The notes below the pieces were generated by a model that saw only the letters and a list, made by a program, of their open reading frames with translations, was not told the DNA's origin and made no database searches. Position numbers and translations under genes: made by a program. 64,000 nt of DNA. Source: Ditylenchus dipsaci. Taxonomy: Eukaryota; Nematoda; Chromadorea; Rhabditida; Anguinidae. Positions 1-13,600 of this stretch are shown in pieces (the first letter of the stretch is position 1; every line of letters begins with the position of its first letter). The stretch lies in the NCBI GenBank assembly GCA_004194705.1, contig SADC01000207.1, forward strand, positions 62,001 through 126,000, in the 5' to 3' direction.

Positions 1-974
1 ACTACAACGACAACTGCGTCAGAAATGCGAGAAGCGAGTAACAATAGTGCTTCACTACCTGATTTAGTGCTAGCAAACGGATTGTTGGCAACAGGGGAGA
101 TAGATAATCCAGAACATCTGCTGACTTCGTCTTTTACAACAGAAATTCAAAAAAGGTAAGAAAATTGAATTTGGGGTTGTACAGACAAAAGCTAGGTTAA
201 GAAGCATTCTAAACTTGCAGAAACGACAAAACTTCGTATATTCTGGTTTTGAAGATACTTTTCTGCCATTTCTGTCCAATATAGTTATATTTTCACTACC
301 CTCTGTCAATCGGCAAAAGATCGGCAAAATTTAATCCTAAAATTCTCATATAAAAAACATAATTAACTTTTTAAAGTTTTACCAGTTTCAGTGATCAAAA
401 GCAAGAATCGTCGCAATTGGCTGCAGGTATCATGCCTGAAAAAATAGTCGATACTCTGTCTTTGGAGCAACAAGAAACATCTACAGTAATCACTTTGGTG
501 GAACAAGATAGCCTAGCCACTGAAGATATAGACTTGACTCTGAATTTGGAGCAAGAAAATAGAGAAGAAGAAAAAACCAACGAACTCGAGGAAAATTTTA
601 TGGTCACTGACGTGCCCACTGTGCAAGGCGTCCAAGATAGGAATGAAGGTGCTGAAATTAGTGAACAAGAAGTCTCCACCATGGCACAGGAAATAGCCGC
701 TGAGCCAACAATTCCTACTGAAGAATCAGTGCTTGTAAGCGAAGATGTTGAAACCAGCCAACAAATGTCCACTTCTACTCCTTCAACCGAACAGTCAGCG
801 CTTGAGAATTTAAATTCTGATACAATCAAGGACAGAAAGCAAGGGACGCAAACACAAGTCAATAAGCAAAAAGGTGATCAAAAAATAGCTCACAAGTTGA
901 AAAAGAAAAAATTGAAAACACACTCCCGCCCGAGGTCTCAAAATCAGGCCGGGCATGAGGCTTTAAGAACTTGA
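1..974 (+). CDS. 3' exons of an acidic Ser/Thr/Glu-rich protein (partial)
   Basis: Two exons can be spliced. Exon 1-155 is open from the window edge and ends in a GTAAGA donor. Exon 392-974 starts after a TTTCAG acceptor, and the reading phase matches (AG + T makes Ser). The second exon gives about 193 residues rich in Glu, Gln, Ser and Thr, then a Lys/Arg-rich end (KLKKKKLKTH) and a TGA stop at 972-974. No domain is recognised; the composition suggests a disordered region. There is no clear poly(A) signal after the stop. An alternative donor at about 873 (AAG|GTGATC) would splice it on towards the cadherin, so these could be 5' cadherin exons or the end of a separate upstream gene. No signal peptide is visible in the window for the cadherin, which leaves both readings open. 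Confidence 0.5.
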
Positions 975-1455
975 ACAAAAAACCCGCCCAATATTCTCAT
1001 ATTGGAAAAAGCCTAAAAACATTACAACTGATAGACTAATGACATTTTTATTTCCAAAAATACAAAAAATTTCTGTCTGCTAAAGATGGTTCATAAAAAG
1101 ATAGTTGAAAAGTTTAAATTGGCGTCAAAATAATTTTGTCGTTTTTTACATCGGCATGGCAAAAAGAAGCTTCGAAAATTAGAAAATGGCACCCTAACTA
1201 CCTGGTATTAAAAAAAGGTGCAGGTTTTAAGAAATTTTGTATAACTTCGAACATTTTCATTCTTGGACGAATCCTCACTAGTATTAGTTTTGGTGATTTG
1301 TTGGGGGTGATATAATAATTGACATATTGGTTTTGTAGAAAGGCGTCTGTAAGGCGGCATTCACCCTCGTAATATGTATTTTTTCTCAGATTTTTCATCT
1401 CAAAAATTCCAATCCCTTCGATTAGGATTTTAGTTGTTCAACCTAACTTTTTTAG

Positions 1456-1545
1456 GCATTAAGCTGCAAATGAATGGCTTACAAAATAACAATGTCATTG
1501 AGTTTGGGAAGACATTCAAGCTGGATACTTGCTTGAGGATATATC
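1456..1545 (+). CDS. possible small exon upstream of the cadherin
   Basis: After a TTTTTTAG acceptor there is an open stretch of about 30 codons (KLQMNGLQNNNVIEFGKTFK within it) before TAG at about 1547. Its phase fits a donor near 873 in the preceding exon. No convincing donor is present before the stop, so the connection to exon 1613 is not resolved. It is reported because it fills the gap between two spliced regions. Confidence 0.25.
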
Positions 1546-1612
1546 TGTCATAGCTATAGCTAACTCAATGGTTTGATTTTTGCCAAATATTGCTTTGCAA
1601 GTTTTTAACCAG

Positions 1613-4600
1613 AAATGCTTTTTCAAGGAAACAATAGATGAGATTATCGAATTGAGCATGGAGCCTCCTGGTATACTAGATCTGAAACCACACTTTGTGC
1701 TGCCTGGACAAATCGTTCGCTTGTTCGTTGTCAATGTATCACGGTTAATGGATTCAATGGAACAGGAGAATATTCCAAAAATCTTGGTAATAATATTTTT
1801 TGGAAAACTTGGGAGAATTGACATCTGGCTTTTTGATAAAAAGTTTATAAAAATTTTTGAAGTTTTTATAGGGACAAACTTATAATAAATTCGTAAACTT
1901 ATTCCTTTTTTCGACTTTAGATCAAAACCAATTTCGCCAACCAAGAAATACAGAAAAAATATGGCCAAGGAGAGGAGAGAAAAGAATTAAAGCTAAAAAG
2001 AATATCTTCACCAAAAGTTACAAAGGCTGAAACTAAATTTTATTTGGCTGAATATGAATTTCAAATCAGCGAATCCGGTGCTTCAGGCAGTGTGGTTGGA
2101 CAAGTGCAGGTTACCGATGGAAAAGCTCGAAAATACTCACTGCTTGGCCAAGGACATCAGAAGTAAGCCCTAAATTTTTCGACTTCAGTATCAATAGCTG
2201 AATTATTTGAAATCCAAAAAATTGATACAGGAGCTGTCAAAAGTCAGTTATATGAGTAATATACATAAAAAATGTTAGTTGAGTATGAGGGATGGTCGTC
2301 GGAGTCTGATTACGATGGCCAATCTAGAGGATTATAAGGAACCCTGAAGATATTATGTTTTTTTTTCGGTGCGTTGACGCTAGATACTTTCTGTCCCATT
2401 CTGTGCCAAATCTCTTTTTTTATACTACCTAAGAAAAAGCACATAAATATAAGTCCAAGTCCTAGTGGATTAATTGCTACTATAGTCCTGTAATTGAAAA
2501 ATACTCTACCCGTTGAAAATAGTTGATCAATCGACACGCTGATTGCCGGTGCATAAAAAGAAATTTGAAGAAATCTTTAACGTTAGTTAATAGACAGAAA
2601 AATCTGAATAGACATTAATGAAGAACCATTCTCCGAAATTTTAAAAGATCCTCGTTCAGGTTAATAAACTACATTCCTATCACACTTTATTCCACCAATA
2701 ACGGAATCAGGATCCTGACTAATGAACAGGAGCGAAATTTTGTAATGTTTAAATCTGCGTCCAGAATTAGGGATGTGATTACAAAAGAAATTTGGGAATA
2801 GGGATCAGAATCCTGTCCGCTCCTGTATCAAAAAAAACAAATCAAACAAATTGACCGAAACAAAAAATGAGTCATCTTTATCAAAAATCGCAGAGAATTT
2901 TATGTGAAAAAATGTAAATTAGAAAAAATTTCAAATAATTTTTTGTTGAAAAATAAACGGGCCCTCTCTAATAAACGGCTCCCCTGCGGAAGGGTTAAAA
3001 ATTAAACGGGCCGGCCCGTTTAGTAGAGAAAATATGGTATATATCAAAGTTAAATACTTACTGTTAAAAAGTTTCAGCTTTCAAATTTCTGAAAATGGTG
3101 AAATCACAGTTGCGTGCAATAACAAATCATATTGCTTGGACAGAGAGAGCAAAGAAACTTTTTACTTGATTGCTATCGCAGCTGATTTGGGTCAGTTTTT
3201 AATGAAAATGTCTATCTCAAACGAGATGTTTTTCCAACTCTATAAAAAACTGTCAAGTTTTTCACAAGTTTTGAAGTAAAATACTTTTTATTGCAGAGCA
3301 AACTCAATCGTCAGCTTCTCCTGTTCCTGTTACAATTCACGTGCTTGACGAAAATGACAATGGACCAGTTTTACAAATATTTGACAAAGAAATACATATT
3401 ACAAATGGCGAAATCTTGGATCCATTTCTTATTTCGGTGGGTCTAAATTTATAAGAAAAAATATTTTAAAAAGTCTAAAAATTAGATGATTGACATGGAC
3501 TCAGCTAATCACCAAAACAATAAGTTAGATCTAGAAGGACCTGTTGCAGGCAATTTTGTTTTGGAAAAGATATCAGACAGCCTATTCCAACTGAAAATAG
3601 TTAGTATTTTGGAAAGTGGAGAATATTCGCTAAAAATCGTAGCAACGGATGCAGATGGCAAAAATCCATCTCAAACAGCACAGGTCAAATTAGTGGTGAC
3701 TGTAAGTGGATTTACTTGTCCGATTAAAATGTTTATAACTTTAAAATAGGGTAGCCCGCAGAGCTCAGTTCATTTCAAGAGAAACCTGTATGAAAGGTCG
3801 TTACTTCCTGACAAGTTGCACAAAGGTGAAAAATAGACTTTTTACTGGTGCCTAGCCAATCTAAAAACACATTTTTAAGGAAATCCCTTGGCACAACTAG
3901 AACTGGAAGGCGTAGCTATTGATGCCGTTTCTTTTGTCATACTAGAAAATCCTGGATGGTTAGCTATAGAAAGCTTCGGAGGCAATGTGTTTGTAGGTGA
4001 TGTGCCTAAGTTAGTTTTTTTAACTAGGGTATTAACGAGGGCTGGATTCGGTCGGTTAACCGAGAACCGGTTTTTTTGGCAAATAAACCTAAACGCAAGC
4101 CCGGGTTTAGAAAAACCGGGAAAACCGAAAATCGGGTTTAGCGAAACACTGGTTTATTTACGACAAAAATTAACCAAAAATCAGGTACAGGTCGGTTAAC
4201 CGACCGAAAGGTTTTGAAAAAGCCGGAACAGAAAACCGGCTTTGAAAAAATCGGTTTTTTTAAACCAACCGATCCACAAAAACCGACAAATCCAACCTAA
4301 TATTAGACGAAAAAATTAATTTTTTTAGAAACAGTGTTAAAGCTGGTCACTATGTGGCCACTGTTGCAGCAGTTGACAGAGAATCTCAAAAAATTGTAGC
4401 CAAATGTCAAATAGAAGTGAATATTGTGGGTGGCACTAAAGTGGAAGGAACCACTTTGCTTAAGCCATTTTATTCCTTTCAAATTCCTAAAGGTTTTTTA
4501 ATCTTTCGTCTTAGGAAAAAATGTTTACCTTTAGATACAACTTTGAAAAACAGTCCATACAAGCTGACTTTGTTTGATAAATTGCTTGAAAATGTGCATA

Positions 4601-7600
4601 TTGAAGTAGTGGAGGCAGAAACTGAAGCATGGGGTATTAATGGGTTGGCAGCTGAATTAAAAAATGTAAGTTAATATTTTTTCAGCTCTTTATTGGGTAA
4701 AATAGTTTTCATCTTCAAAAAGTTGGTCTGAAAATGTCGTTGAATACTTGCCACAATTTTCAATCAATATTGACAGTAAAATAAAACATAAGAAAGCAGT
4801 GATTAAAAATCTTGAGTATGATGTAATTAGCACAGGCATGTGAACGGCCACAATTTTTGTGGCCCACCCCGGATAAATTTATTTTGGCCCGTCTCAGAGG
4901 AGTCAAATTTTTCCAGCACGGGGTGGCGTCAGCCTGGTATTAGTTAAGACCGAGCATGTGTACGGGCCATACTTTTGTCGGCCTGCCCCAGGTTAAAGTT
5001 TTTCGGCCCGCTAGGGAATTTCAAAACTAACTTCCCAGACGGCCCAGGCTTAAACCTATGCACGTGCCGGACCTAGCCCCTGAAACATTGAGGCTCTTTA
5101 AATCAACATTTTAAGATTTCTACCATCTTCAACGTCTCAAACACCGATTTATTAGTGGATCTAGACAAGTTAGCTGATATTCGACTAATACATCTGCGTT
5201 TGGCTAACCGAGAAAATGCTAATGATAGAAGTAAATCTGCTTTTGTAAATTTTTTTATTTTCTAATACACGCTGACTTATAGCATTGGTTTCTATCTCAC
5301 TAAGTTCCGACCCTCAACAGGAGCTGTCTAAATTGTATCGTTTGTCCAAGCCTAGGTTTGTCCAGCCTTGGGTGTCTGATGAAAACACCATTAAGGTAGT
5401 TTTCTTCTGAAGTTCAAGTCTATTTATATTTTCTTGAATTGTAGTTGCGAATCCCTGAAGAAGTTTCAGTGGGTCATCTTGTGTTGAGACTCCCAGCTTT
5501 TAACACATTAACTGGAAAATTGGTCGAAAAGTATACACTTACTGGAGAAGATGCTGAATATTTTGAATGTGACCCAAAAACTGGTATCATAAATTTTAAA
5601 GCAGGAGGGGGGAAAGCCATTTAGGTTTCAAAAGTGGCCTCGGGCGCAGTGGGTAAACGTTCGCGTTTTTTGGCACAAAATGGTGTTGAAGGCTCGATTC
5701 CACGTGGTAGCACGCTATTTACTTCGGTTTGTTTGACCAGTTTTAGTGGTAATCAGACTTTTTTGATGCTAGATTCGGAATCAGCAACCCAAATAACCCT
5801 ATAATTGGTCAAGCAAGCCAGAAAAGTAAAGTGCACGCATGCGGAATCGAACTTGCGCACTCTTTTATGACCATAAAACACAGACGCTTACGCACTGCGC
5901 CACCGAAGCCACTTCTTCACACCTAAATGGCTTTTCCCCTACGTAAAGACTAGTTATTTTTCTTGTTTGCAGCTTCAATCCACCTACAAAAACAAATTGA
6001 CTTTGAACAATTGAACAACAAAATGTTACATCTGCAACTCAATGCCTACATAGAAAACTCAAAAATTGACAGTGGTGCCGTGCCAAACAGTGAGCTCATC
6101 CAAACATCAACTGCTAAATTAGAGGTGGAAATCCTGGATATTGATGACAATGCGCCCAAACTTAAGTTCTTGAGTCCAACCAAGGTAGAAATCGCTGAAA
6201 ATAGCAAGCCAGGGACCACAGTAGCACAGTTTTCTTGCATAGACACTGACTCCACCAAGTTGCACTATCAATTAACGGGCAAGGAGTCCAGTCATTTCCG
6301 CATCCAACAGGTTTAATTTAATTTTTGTGTTTTAGCAAAAAAATTCAATTAATGGTCTTCAGAAAAACGATGTCTACCTTATTGCGCTCAGTCCCACAGC
6401 TGATTTAGACAGAGAAAAGATAGAGAAAATACACCTAATGCTATCTTGCATCGACCCAGTGGGCAATTTAGACCAGATTCCGGTAAATTATTATATTTCC
6501 CGTAAAATAAATTGAGATGTTTTGCAAAACAACATTTATTGTAAAAAACAGTCTTCATAAATAACAAGAAATTTTTTGTGGCTGTTTCCTAGAGCTGTTT
6601 CGAGCAGTAACCTCGAAACAGATTTCATAATTATAATCTAGAGTCATTTGAAATTAGAATTTTCAGTTTGGCCAAATTAAGTCGTTTTTAAGTCAAATTT
6701 TGGCTCACCATTTTTAATCGTGAAGCAAATTTTCTAAACTATCGTATTTCTTTTATTAAAGGCGCATGCTCGCCGCCGATGGGAATTTTTCGAATGGCGG
6801 TACCTGGTCAATTCAATCAAAAATAAATGCAAGTTTGTTGAGTACTCTTCTGTGATAAATAAAAAAAGACATAAGTGAAAAAACGAGCACTGGTGGCTGA
6901 GTGGTAAAGCAGCCGGGGGCTATGAAAGTCGGTCGTCGATTCGATTCCGATTGGAAGCATTTTCTTTGGTTTTTATCAAAATTCCACATTTTAATTCTCA
7001 TTTGAATTTGACTGGTACCCGCCTTTAAAAATATTCCTATCGGCGACCAGCATGCTCCTTTAACTCCCTATGAAGAGTTATTTGGCTAGGGGAGACTTGA
7101 CAAAAACGAAATTAGCCAAACGTACGTTTTGCCCAAACGAAATCAGCAAAAACGAATATTGCCAAAACGAAAATAGCCAAATCACATTTCGCCAAAACGA
7201 AATTTGCCAAATTGAAATTTACTAGGAGCAGGTTTCGCCTAAAAGAAATAAAGTAGCAATTTAGAGTTGAGAACACTTTTTCAAGGGAAATCCACGTTTG
7301 GAAAGTTTTATTTTGTCAAATGTCGGTTTGGTAAATTGCGTTTTGGCGAATTTCGATTGGGCAATTTTCGTTTTGGCAATATTCGTTTTGGAAAATTTCG
7401 TTTCGACAATTTTCGTATTTGGCAAATTTTTGTTCTTGGCGAGTTTCTCCTAACCAGTTATTTTTCCATCCCTGAAAAATCTTAAAATTGTTCATCGAAA
7501 ATGGCCCTAACTCTGAAATCATAGTAAAAACGAGGGTGGGGAGTTAAAAAAGGAAACACAATACCTCAAATGGAGTCATTTAAAAAAAATTAAGGGAATT

Positions 7601-10600
7601 TAGGATTTAGACCCTTTAGCGTTAACTATTAGGTCAACCAATATTTCTTTCTAAAATAAAGTGATAAAAGTTTCATTTTAGTAGTAGATTTAATGAAACA
7701 CATTTATTTTAGCTAGAAATAGTGTTGCTAGATGAAAACGACAACCGTCCTCTGTTCAAAAACCCTTCTATTAGTGATGTGAAAGTATACGACAACTGGC
7801 TGGCTGATGTTCCACTCATGCAATTCCAGGCTATAGACAAGGATTTGGGCAACAATTCTCGTGTTATATACAGCCTAGAGAAGGGCACTGAAAGCGAAAA
7901 ATGTTGGTTCATTCTTTTTTTTTTGTTTAAAAAGGCGCGAAAAAACATTCTCGCTTGAACCATTTTGCGCTAGTACTTTTTTCTGGCTGATTTCAAAAAT
8001 TTGCTACTCAAAATACAGTCCACTCACGATTTAAGGGCACTCACGGGACCGGCCAGAGTTCGTTCCCACCTTGGGTCCGACACTTTTTTAGCGCGTTTTT
8101 TTTTAAAATTTTGAGCCAACCCCTTTTTTCGAAGTCTCTTCCTAAATATCGCAAGGTTTTCGATTTTGCCGATCGTTTTTCAAAAATTAAAAATTTTCCC
8201 AGAAAAGCAAAAACTCGATTTAAGGATAAAATTTTTCGAAAATTTGATGTCCTTAATTAAATTTTCTGCTTTTTTAAACAAGTTTGAATTTCTGAAAAAC
8301 GATTGTCAAAATCGTAATCCTTGCAATATTTGGGACCAGACTGTCAAAGCACAGCTGGCAAAAATTAAAAAAAAATGTGGTAAAAAAAGTGTCGGACCCA
8401 AGGTGGGAACGAACTTGTGTCCTTAAGTCGGGAGTGAACTGTATAAATAATTTTTTAGACTTTTCTCTGGGCTCTAAAACAGGCTTGCTGACCACAAAAA
8501 CCTCTCTAGCAAAATTGTCTACATCCAAGCCATATGTTGTGACTGTGATTGCGTCTGATAGCGAAAAATCTCCAAAGTTTTCGTCTACTTCAAAACTGTT
8601 GGTCCATGTTCATGATGCTAGCTCGTCTTCTGATTTCCAAGATACCAAAAACATTAAGATTATGCATCCTGAAATAGACTTTTTGCTAGAACTACCAGAG
8701 GTTGATTTTTTTGTGAGGTGTTTAAAGCTGACAATTTCATATTTTTAGGATGTGCCAGTAGGCAGAAAAGTATTTGACGTGGTTGCACAACTTGGAGCTT
8801 TAGAAGATTCCCACAAAAAAGGAATAAATTATTCTCTAGAGGTGAGCATATATGACAAAATACTTAAATTTCGGCAATTTTCAAGAAGATTTTAAAATAG
8901 TAGCATATTTTTTTTTCTAAAAATTTCTATGTGCCACATTAAAAAACTTTTCTGAAGAACTTAATAATTTTATTAAATATTTTTGTGATGCAAATATTCT
9001 TTCGAAAACTAAAAAGTATGGGACTATTATTTCAATAATTCATAGGAAAATATCAAAATGTTTTTAGACCATTAACTCTACCTTTTTTGCAGCCAATTGA
9101 TAACAGCGACGGCGGCTGGTTGAGCATAGATGAAATATCTGGCGAAATATACGTTCTGTCTCCACTGGACTATGAAACACAAAAGTTTATTACTGTAGGT
9201 TTTTTTTCTTAAAATTTATTCACTGAAAAGAAGAGAAAAAAGGTTGTAAATGTCCGAAAAAGCAGCATAAATTACTTTAAAAATTGATAAATTTTTAAAA
9301 ACAGTGTTATAATACAATAATACAAGGCGCGCTTATCCGCGCCTTTATCGTGATTTGGGTACTTATTCGGTCGGTACCCCCCCCCCCTTCTTTTTACCTA
9401 GCAGCCTCCTCCGCACGAGTACTGTTTTTCTGACGTTTGAACTTTGAAGACAGCTGTAAATTTTCTTACGTTATTGTAGTTGGATAAAGACATTTGAGTG
9501 CGCAGCAACATACGCGGACCTAGCCTTTTTCTAAGCTCATGCCTGAATAACAACAGCGATGCTGATTCGCAAAATCGCACCTATTCTAGGGTAGGCAGCC
9601 GAATAAGTACTGTGATTTGACCTATTATGTCTACCAAAAATTTTGCAAGAGGTTTTACTATAAAAGCTGAGGGGCAGGCGGCATCGCCAGGAAGTAGGCG
9701 CCAATTCAAAATAGTTTTTTGTTCAATTTTTTTCTTATGAGATTTTCCACAAAAGCCCAACTTTCAACTTCAAATGGCAAAATCTCAAACAAATTTCACA
9801 GCAATGTCTAAATTAATATTAATAGGTATTCCACCGTCGAAAGGACTTTCAAATGAATTCAAATTTTCTCAATAAAATGTTTCTCAGAAAAAATTATAAG
9901 TGGCACAAGGCGACCACTCATGAGATTTTCCGACAAAGGCCCTAATTTTCAACTTCAAAGGGCAAATTCTCAAATTTTTTCACAGCAACCCCAAATTCAA
10001 AAATAAAAGGTCTTCCGCCGTCGAAAAGGCCTTTAAATGAGTGCAAAGTCGTCTTTAAAAATATTTCTCAGAAAAAGTTAAAAATGATGCAACGGGACCA
10101 CTCAAAAGTGTGACGGACGGACACAGTCCAAATACAATATAGAGATACTTTTTTTTACTTCAGTTTTTACCCATTTTTACGCAATTTCTGCCTAAGCCTG
10201 AGAATATCGGCTAAAACAAGTTTTTGGGTGACTGCATCATAAAATGAGTATTTTGCATTTACCTGTGTGACAGGTCAATCTCCAGCGGCGCATTCACAAC
10301 TCTATCTGTGTTGCAGTAGAAATATTTTTTATTTCTTCATGTCCTCACTTTTTCAATAAAACTTAATAGTGGTCACACTTTTTGTCAACAAAGTTGTAAT
10401 CGAATTTTTTCGACAAAATGGTGCAGCTATTTTAGTTTGGTGTATTTTGTGCATTTTTTCAAATTAACATTTGTTGTTTATTTTTTGGTATTTTTATGTA
10501 TGTTATTAGTTTTAGTTTTTTTACGAAAGGCAGAAATTAATAGGCATGCCGTTCTTTATATACTAATCATAACATCGAAAAAAGATTATAGATTTTTCAG

Positions 10601-13600
10601 GGGTTTTGAGAGGGCTTTTCCTTTCAGGATGAAATTAAGAAAAATTTTAAATTATATTTTCACTAATATTTTTTTATTACTTCTAGATTTTTATCCAATT
10701 TTGCTAGGTATAGTTTGAGTTTCGCGCTAGATTGAAAACTGCGAAAAAATTCTGGGAAATGACAAGGTACTACTAGCTTGCCGAAAAATATTTTATTAAT
10801 TTGTTATACTTTCAAACATTTTTCTCTCTGTCACAATTCTACTCATCCAAAAATGTTGATTTAGTTAACCCGACCAATTAAAAGTATGAAAACATATTGA
10901 AAAACTTAAAATTACTGAAAATAACCTAAAAATATTGTATCGTGATATTTACTTGATAATTTTCGCCAGAAATCGCAGCCTAAACTTTTTTAATTTACCG
11001 CAAAGCACTAAAGAGAGAGAGGTAAAAACCTATCTCTTTTTATAGTAAAAGGACAGGTAGATTGAATAAAGGATGACACATACACACAACTCAACCTCTT
11101 TTTTTGCCAATTAAACCCTCAATTTGGTGCAATGTTTTTCTTGCTGCTCAAATTGAGGGAACAGAAGCAGAGAAATGAGGTCCTCTCTGTTTTAATACTC
11201 TCCCACCATAAAATCTTTTTACCTTACAATAGCGCACATTTTTTAGGTAGTGTAATCCGTTGTGAGCAGTAGTCGTAGAAACAATTTTTCTGCTGTACAT
11301 TTTTATTTTTGCTGACAAGTTTACCTGTTGATTGTTTTTGTTTTATTGCTGTATATTTATTGCTGCTATATCATTTTTGAGATTTCAGTTACTTGATTGG
11401 CTGTGTTTGATATAGTTATGACTCTAGAACAACGCTTTGACTCAGTGCTTCGCCGCCTTCGAACACGCCTGTCCAGACGCCAAAGATCTTCTTCAGTGGA
11501 TGTGATAGATGATGTAGAAGAAGTTCAGCTGGATTTGGATAAAAGAAAAAGAGCCAGCAGTTTGAGATCTCGTCGTTCTGTAAGAAAAGGTGCTAGTAGT
11601 AATCAGCATGGAAAGCTAGAATTATTAGACAACGGTCAGCCAGTTGTCACGCTCTACCCTAATCAAAAGTTCAATGTGAGTACTCAGAATCGTTTTTTTC
11701 TGAAATAAAATTTCGTCTGCGTGAAATGTGCTTACTAAAGCTATCTAAATAAATTTAGCCGACAAAAGGCAAAAAAAAATTTTTAATTGCTAAATATAGG
11801 TTTTCACCAAATTAATTACCGTATTTTCTCTATTAATGAACCCCTCTCTAATAATGAACCCCCCTCGATTTTTTGACTAGGATTTCAGAGTTAGGGGCAT
11901 TTTTGATTTACAATTTCAACATTTTTGAAGGGTTGAAAAAAATGAACCCGGGTGCATTAATAGAGAAAATACGGTAATTTTCCACGCTACTGGAATATAC
12001 CCCCAAACACTGCTGGAATATAAACAACTCTACCCCTCCCCCATAATTTTTAGGATTATCCGTTAGGCTTAGGTTCCTAGGCATTAGGCTCAAGAACCAC
12101 CCGTACTGATTTTAGCATTTTTCAAAAAAAAGTATGGTTTTAGGTACCGTCTAAAAGTTATTAGGGGAGTATATTCCAGTAGCGTCGAATTTTTAAAAAT
12201 GTTTTATAACTTTTTTGGGTTAAAATTGTCCTCTGAAGTTTTCTGAAGATCTTTTCTACTGCTGAGAAACAAAATTACCACACACCAAAGATTTTTTTGT
12301 AAAAATTTGTATCCTGTTATTGTAGGATATTCAATCAGCTGAAAATTTGCACTACACCCCAGCCACCACATCTCGCACCGTCGACAACTGGAGCACCAGA
12401 TTCCGAGAGTTGCAACGAAGCTTAAGAGCTTCTCGAAACCACTTAAGTTCTCCGCATGCCCCTTTGTCTCGACAGCAATCAGTAGCGGTATTACCTGACA
12501 CTTCACCACTACCTGCTCGCTCCTACAGAACTGCGTCTGCTGAAGATATACTTGAAAGAGATCTGGATGGTTTTGAAAGATCTCAAAAATCTACCCATTT
12601 TCCGGTTGATCGGAATCTGAATTCGTCAGAATATGATGTCTATGGAGGGTATTTATTGCCAACCTATGGTGTCGAGGAAAAACAAATAGAAAGTGGTTAT
12701 GGATCTACTGCAGCCACTAATACTACTCAAAGACATATTTCGGAAGAGAGCTATGCTAGATCAGAGAGCATTTCGGGTGTGGTTAGTCAAGAACCAAGCG
12801 ATGAAGTCCATTATTACGTCTCAACACCTAAGATAGTCCCACCGCCTGAGAGATTTTATATTCCTGCATTGGCTGCAAATGGTAGTATAGTCAACTTTCG
12901 ATACAGTGTACCCTCGATATAGTGTAGATCTCGATATAGTGTATATTTTTTCAACCTCATTTAGTCAGCTCTAAGCCAAACTGGCTTACAGTGTACCCTC
13001 GATATAGTGTAACCCTCGGTATAGTGTATATTTTTCCGATCCCCGCGAGCTACACTGTATCGGGAGTGGACTGTAATGGTAATGGTCATTTAGTGAAATT
13101 TCGGGCCTGGTGCAGATGAGCTGTTAAAAATCTCGCCCCTGCTGATTTTTCTTTAAAAAAAGCTTGATCCCCTTTTTGTTTTTTTACAACATGAAAAACC
13201 AGCCTTTTTTCGACACTATAATTATTTCTCCGAATAAATTTTTTATTTAGGCTGACTTTTTGAGGGGTCGGCCAAACAACTAAGCAGTAAGCAAAAACGA
13301 AGGGATCAACTACATCAAGCCTACCAACATAATCGACTCAACTTTTCACCAAAGTCTCTCTCGAATAAATTTTTTATTTAGGCTGACTTTTTGAGGGGTT
13401 GATCATACTTTTGTTTCGTCGACTTATTTTTTCAAAATGACTCCGAATGATGAAAAATGCACATTCTGACTGAGAATTAAATCCACCGAATCAGCCAAAA
13501 ACAAAAAAGTTTATTTAAGTCTCTAGTCAATTGAACCTCTTTGTGTTAAGGTAAAAAAGATCGTGCAAAATCGGCCAAACAACTAAGCAGTAAGCAAAAA

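Noticed and set aside
395..862. 155-codon frame on the - strand
   Set aside because: It is the mirror of the acidic + strand exon 392-974; Ser/Cys-rich composition is what an antisense of Glu/Thr codons gives, and it has no splice context.
1516..1968. 150-codon frame on the - strand
   Set aside because: It overlaps well-spliced + strand exons 1613-1786 and 1921-2162; antisense shadow.
4491..4512. GT...AG of 22 bases inside exon 4329-4665
   Set aside because: Too short for an intron, and removal puts a stop in frame; the exon is open without it.
6888..6957. Functional tRNA gene
   Set aside because: Both promoter boxes are good, but the acceptor and anticodon stems do not pair; treated as tRNA-derived repeat.
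7267..7522. Overlapping frames rich in FGKFRFG-type repeats
   Set aside because: They translate tandem TTCGTTTTGGCAA words of a transposon end on both strands.
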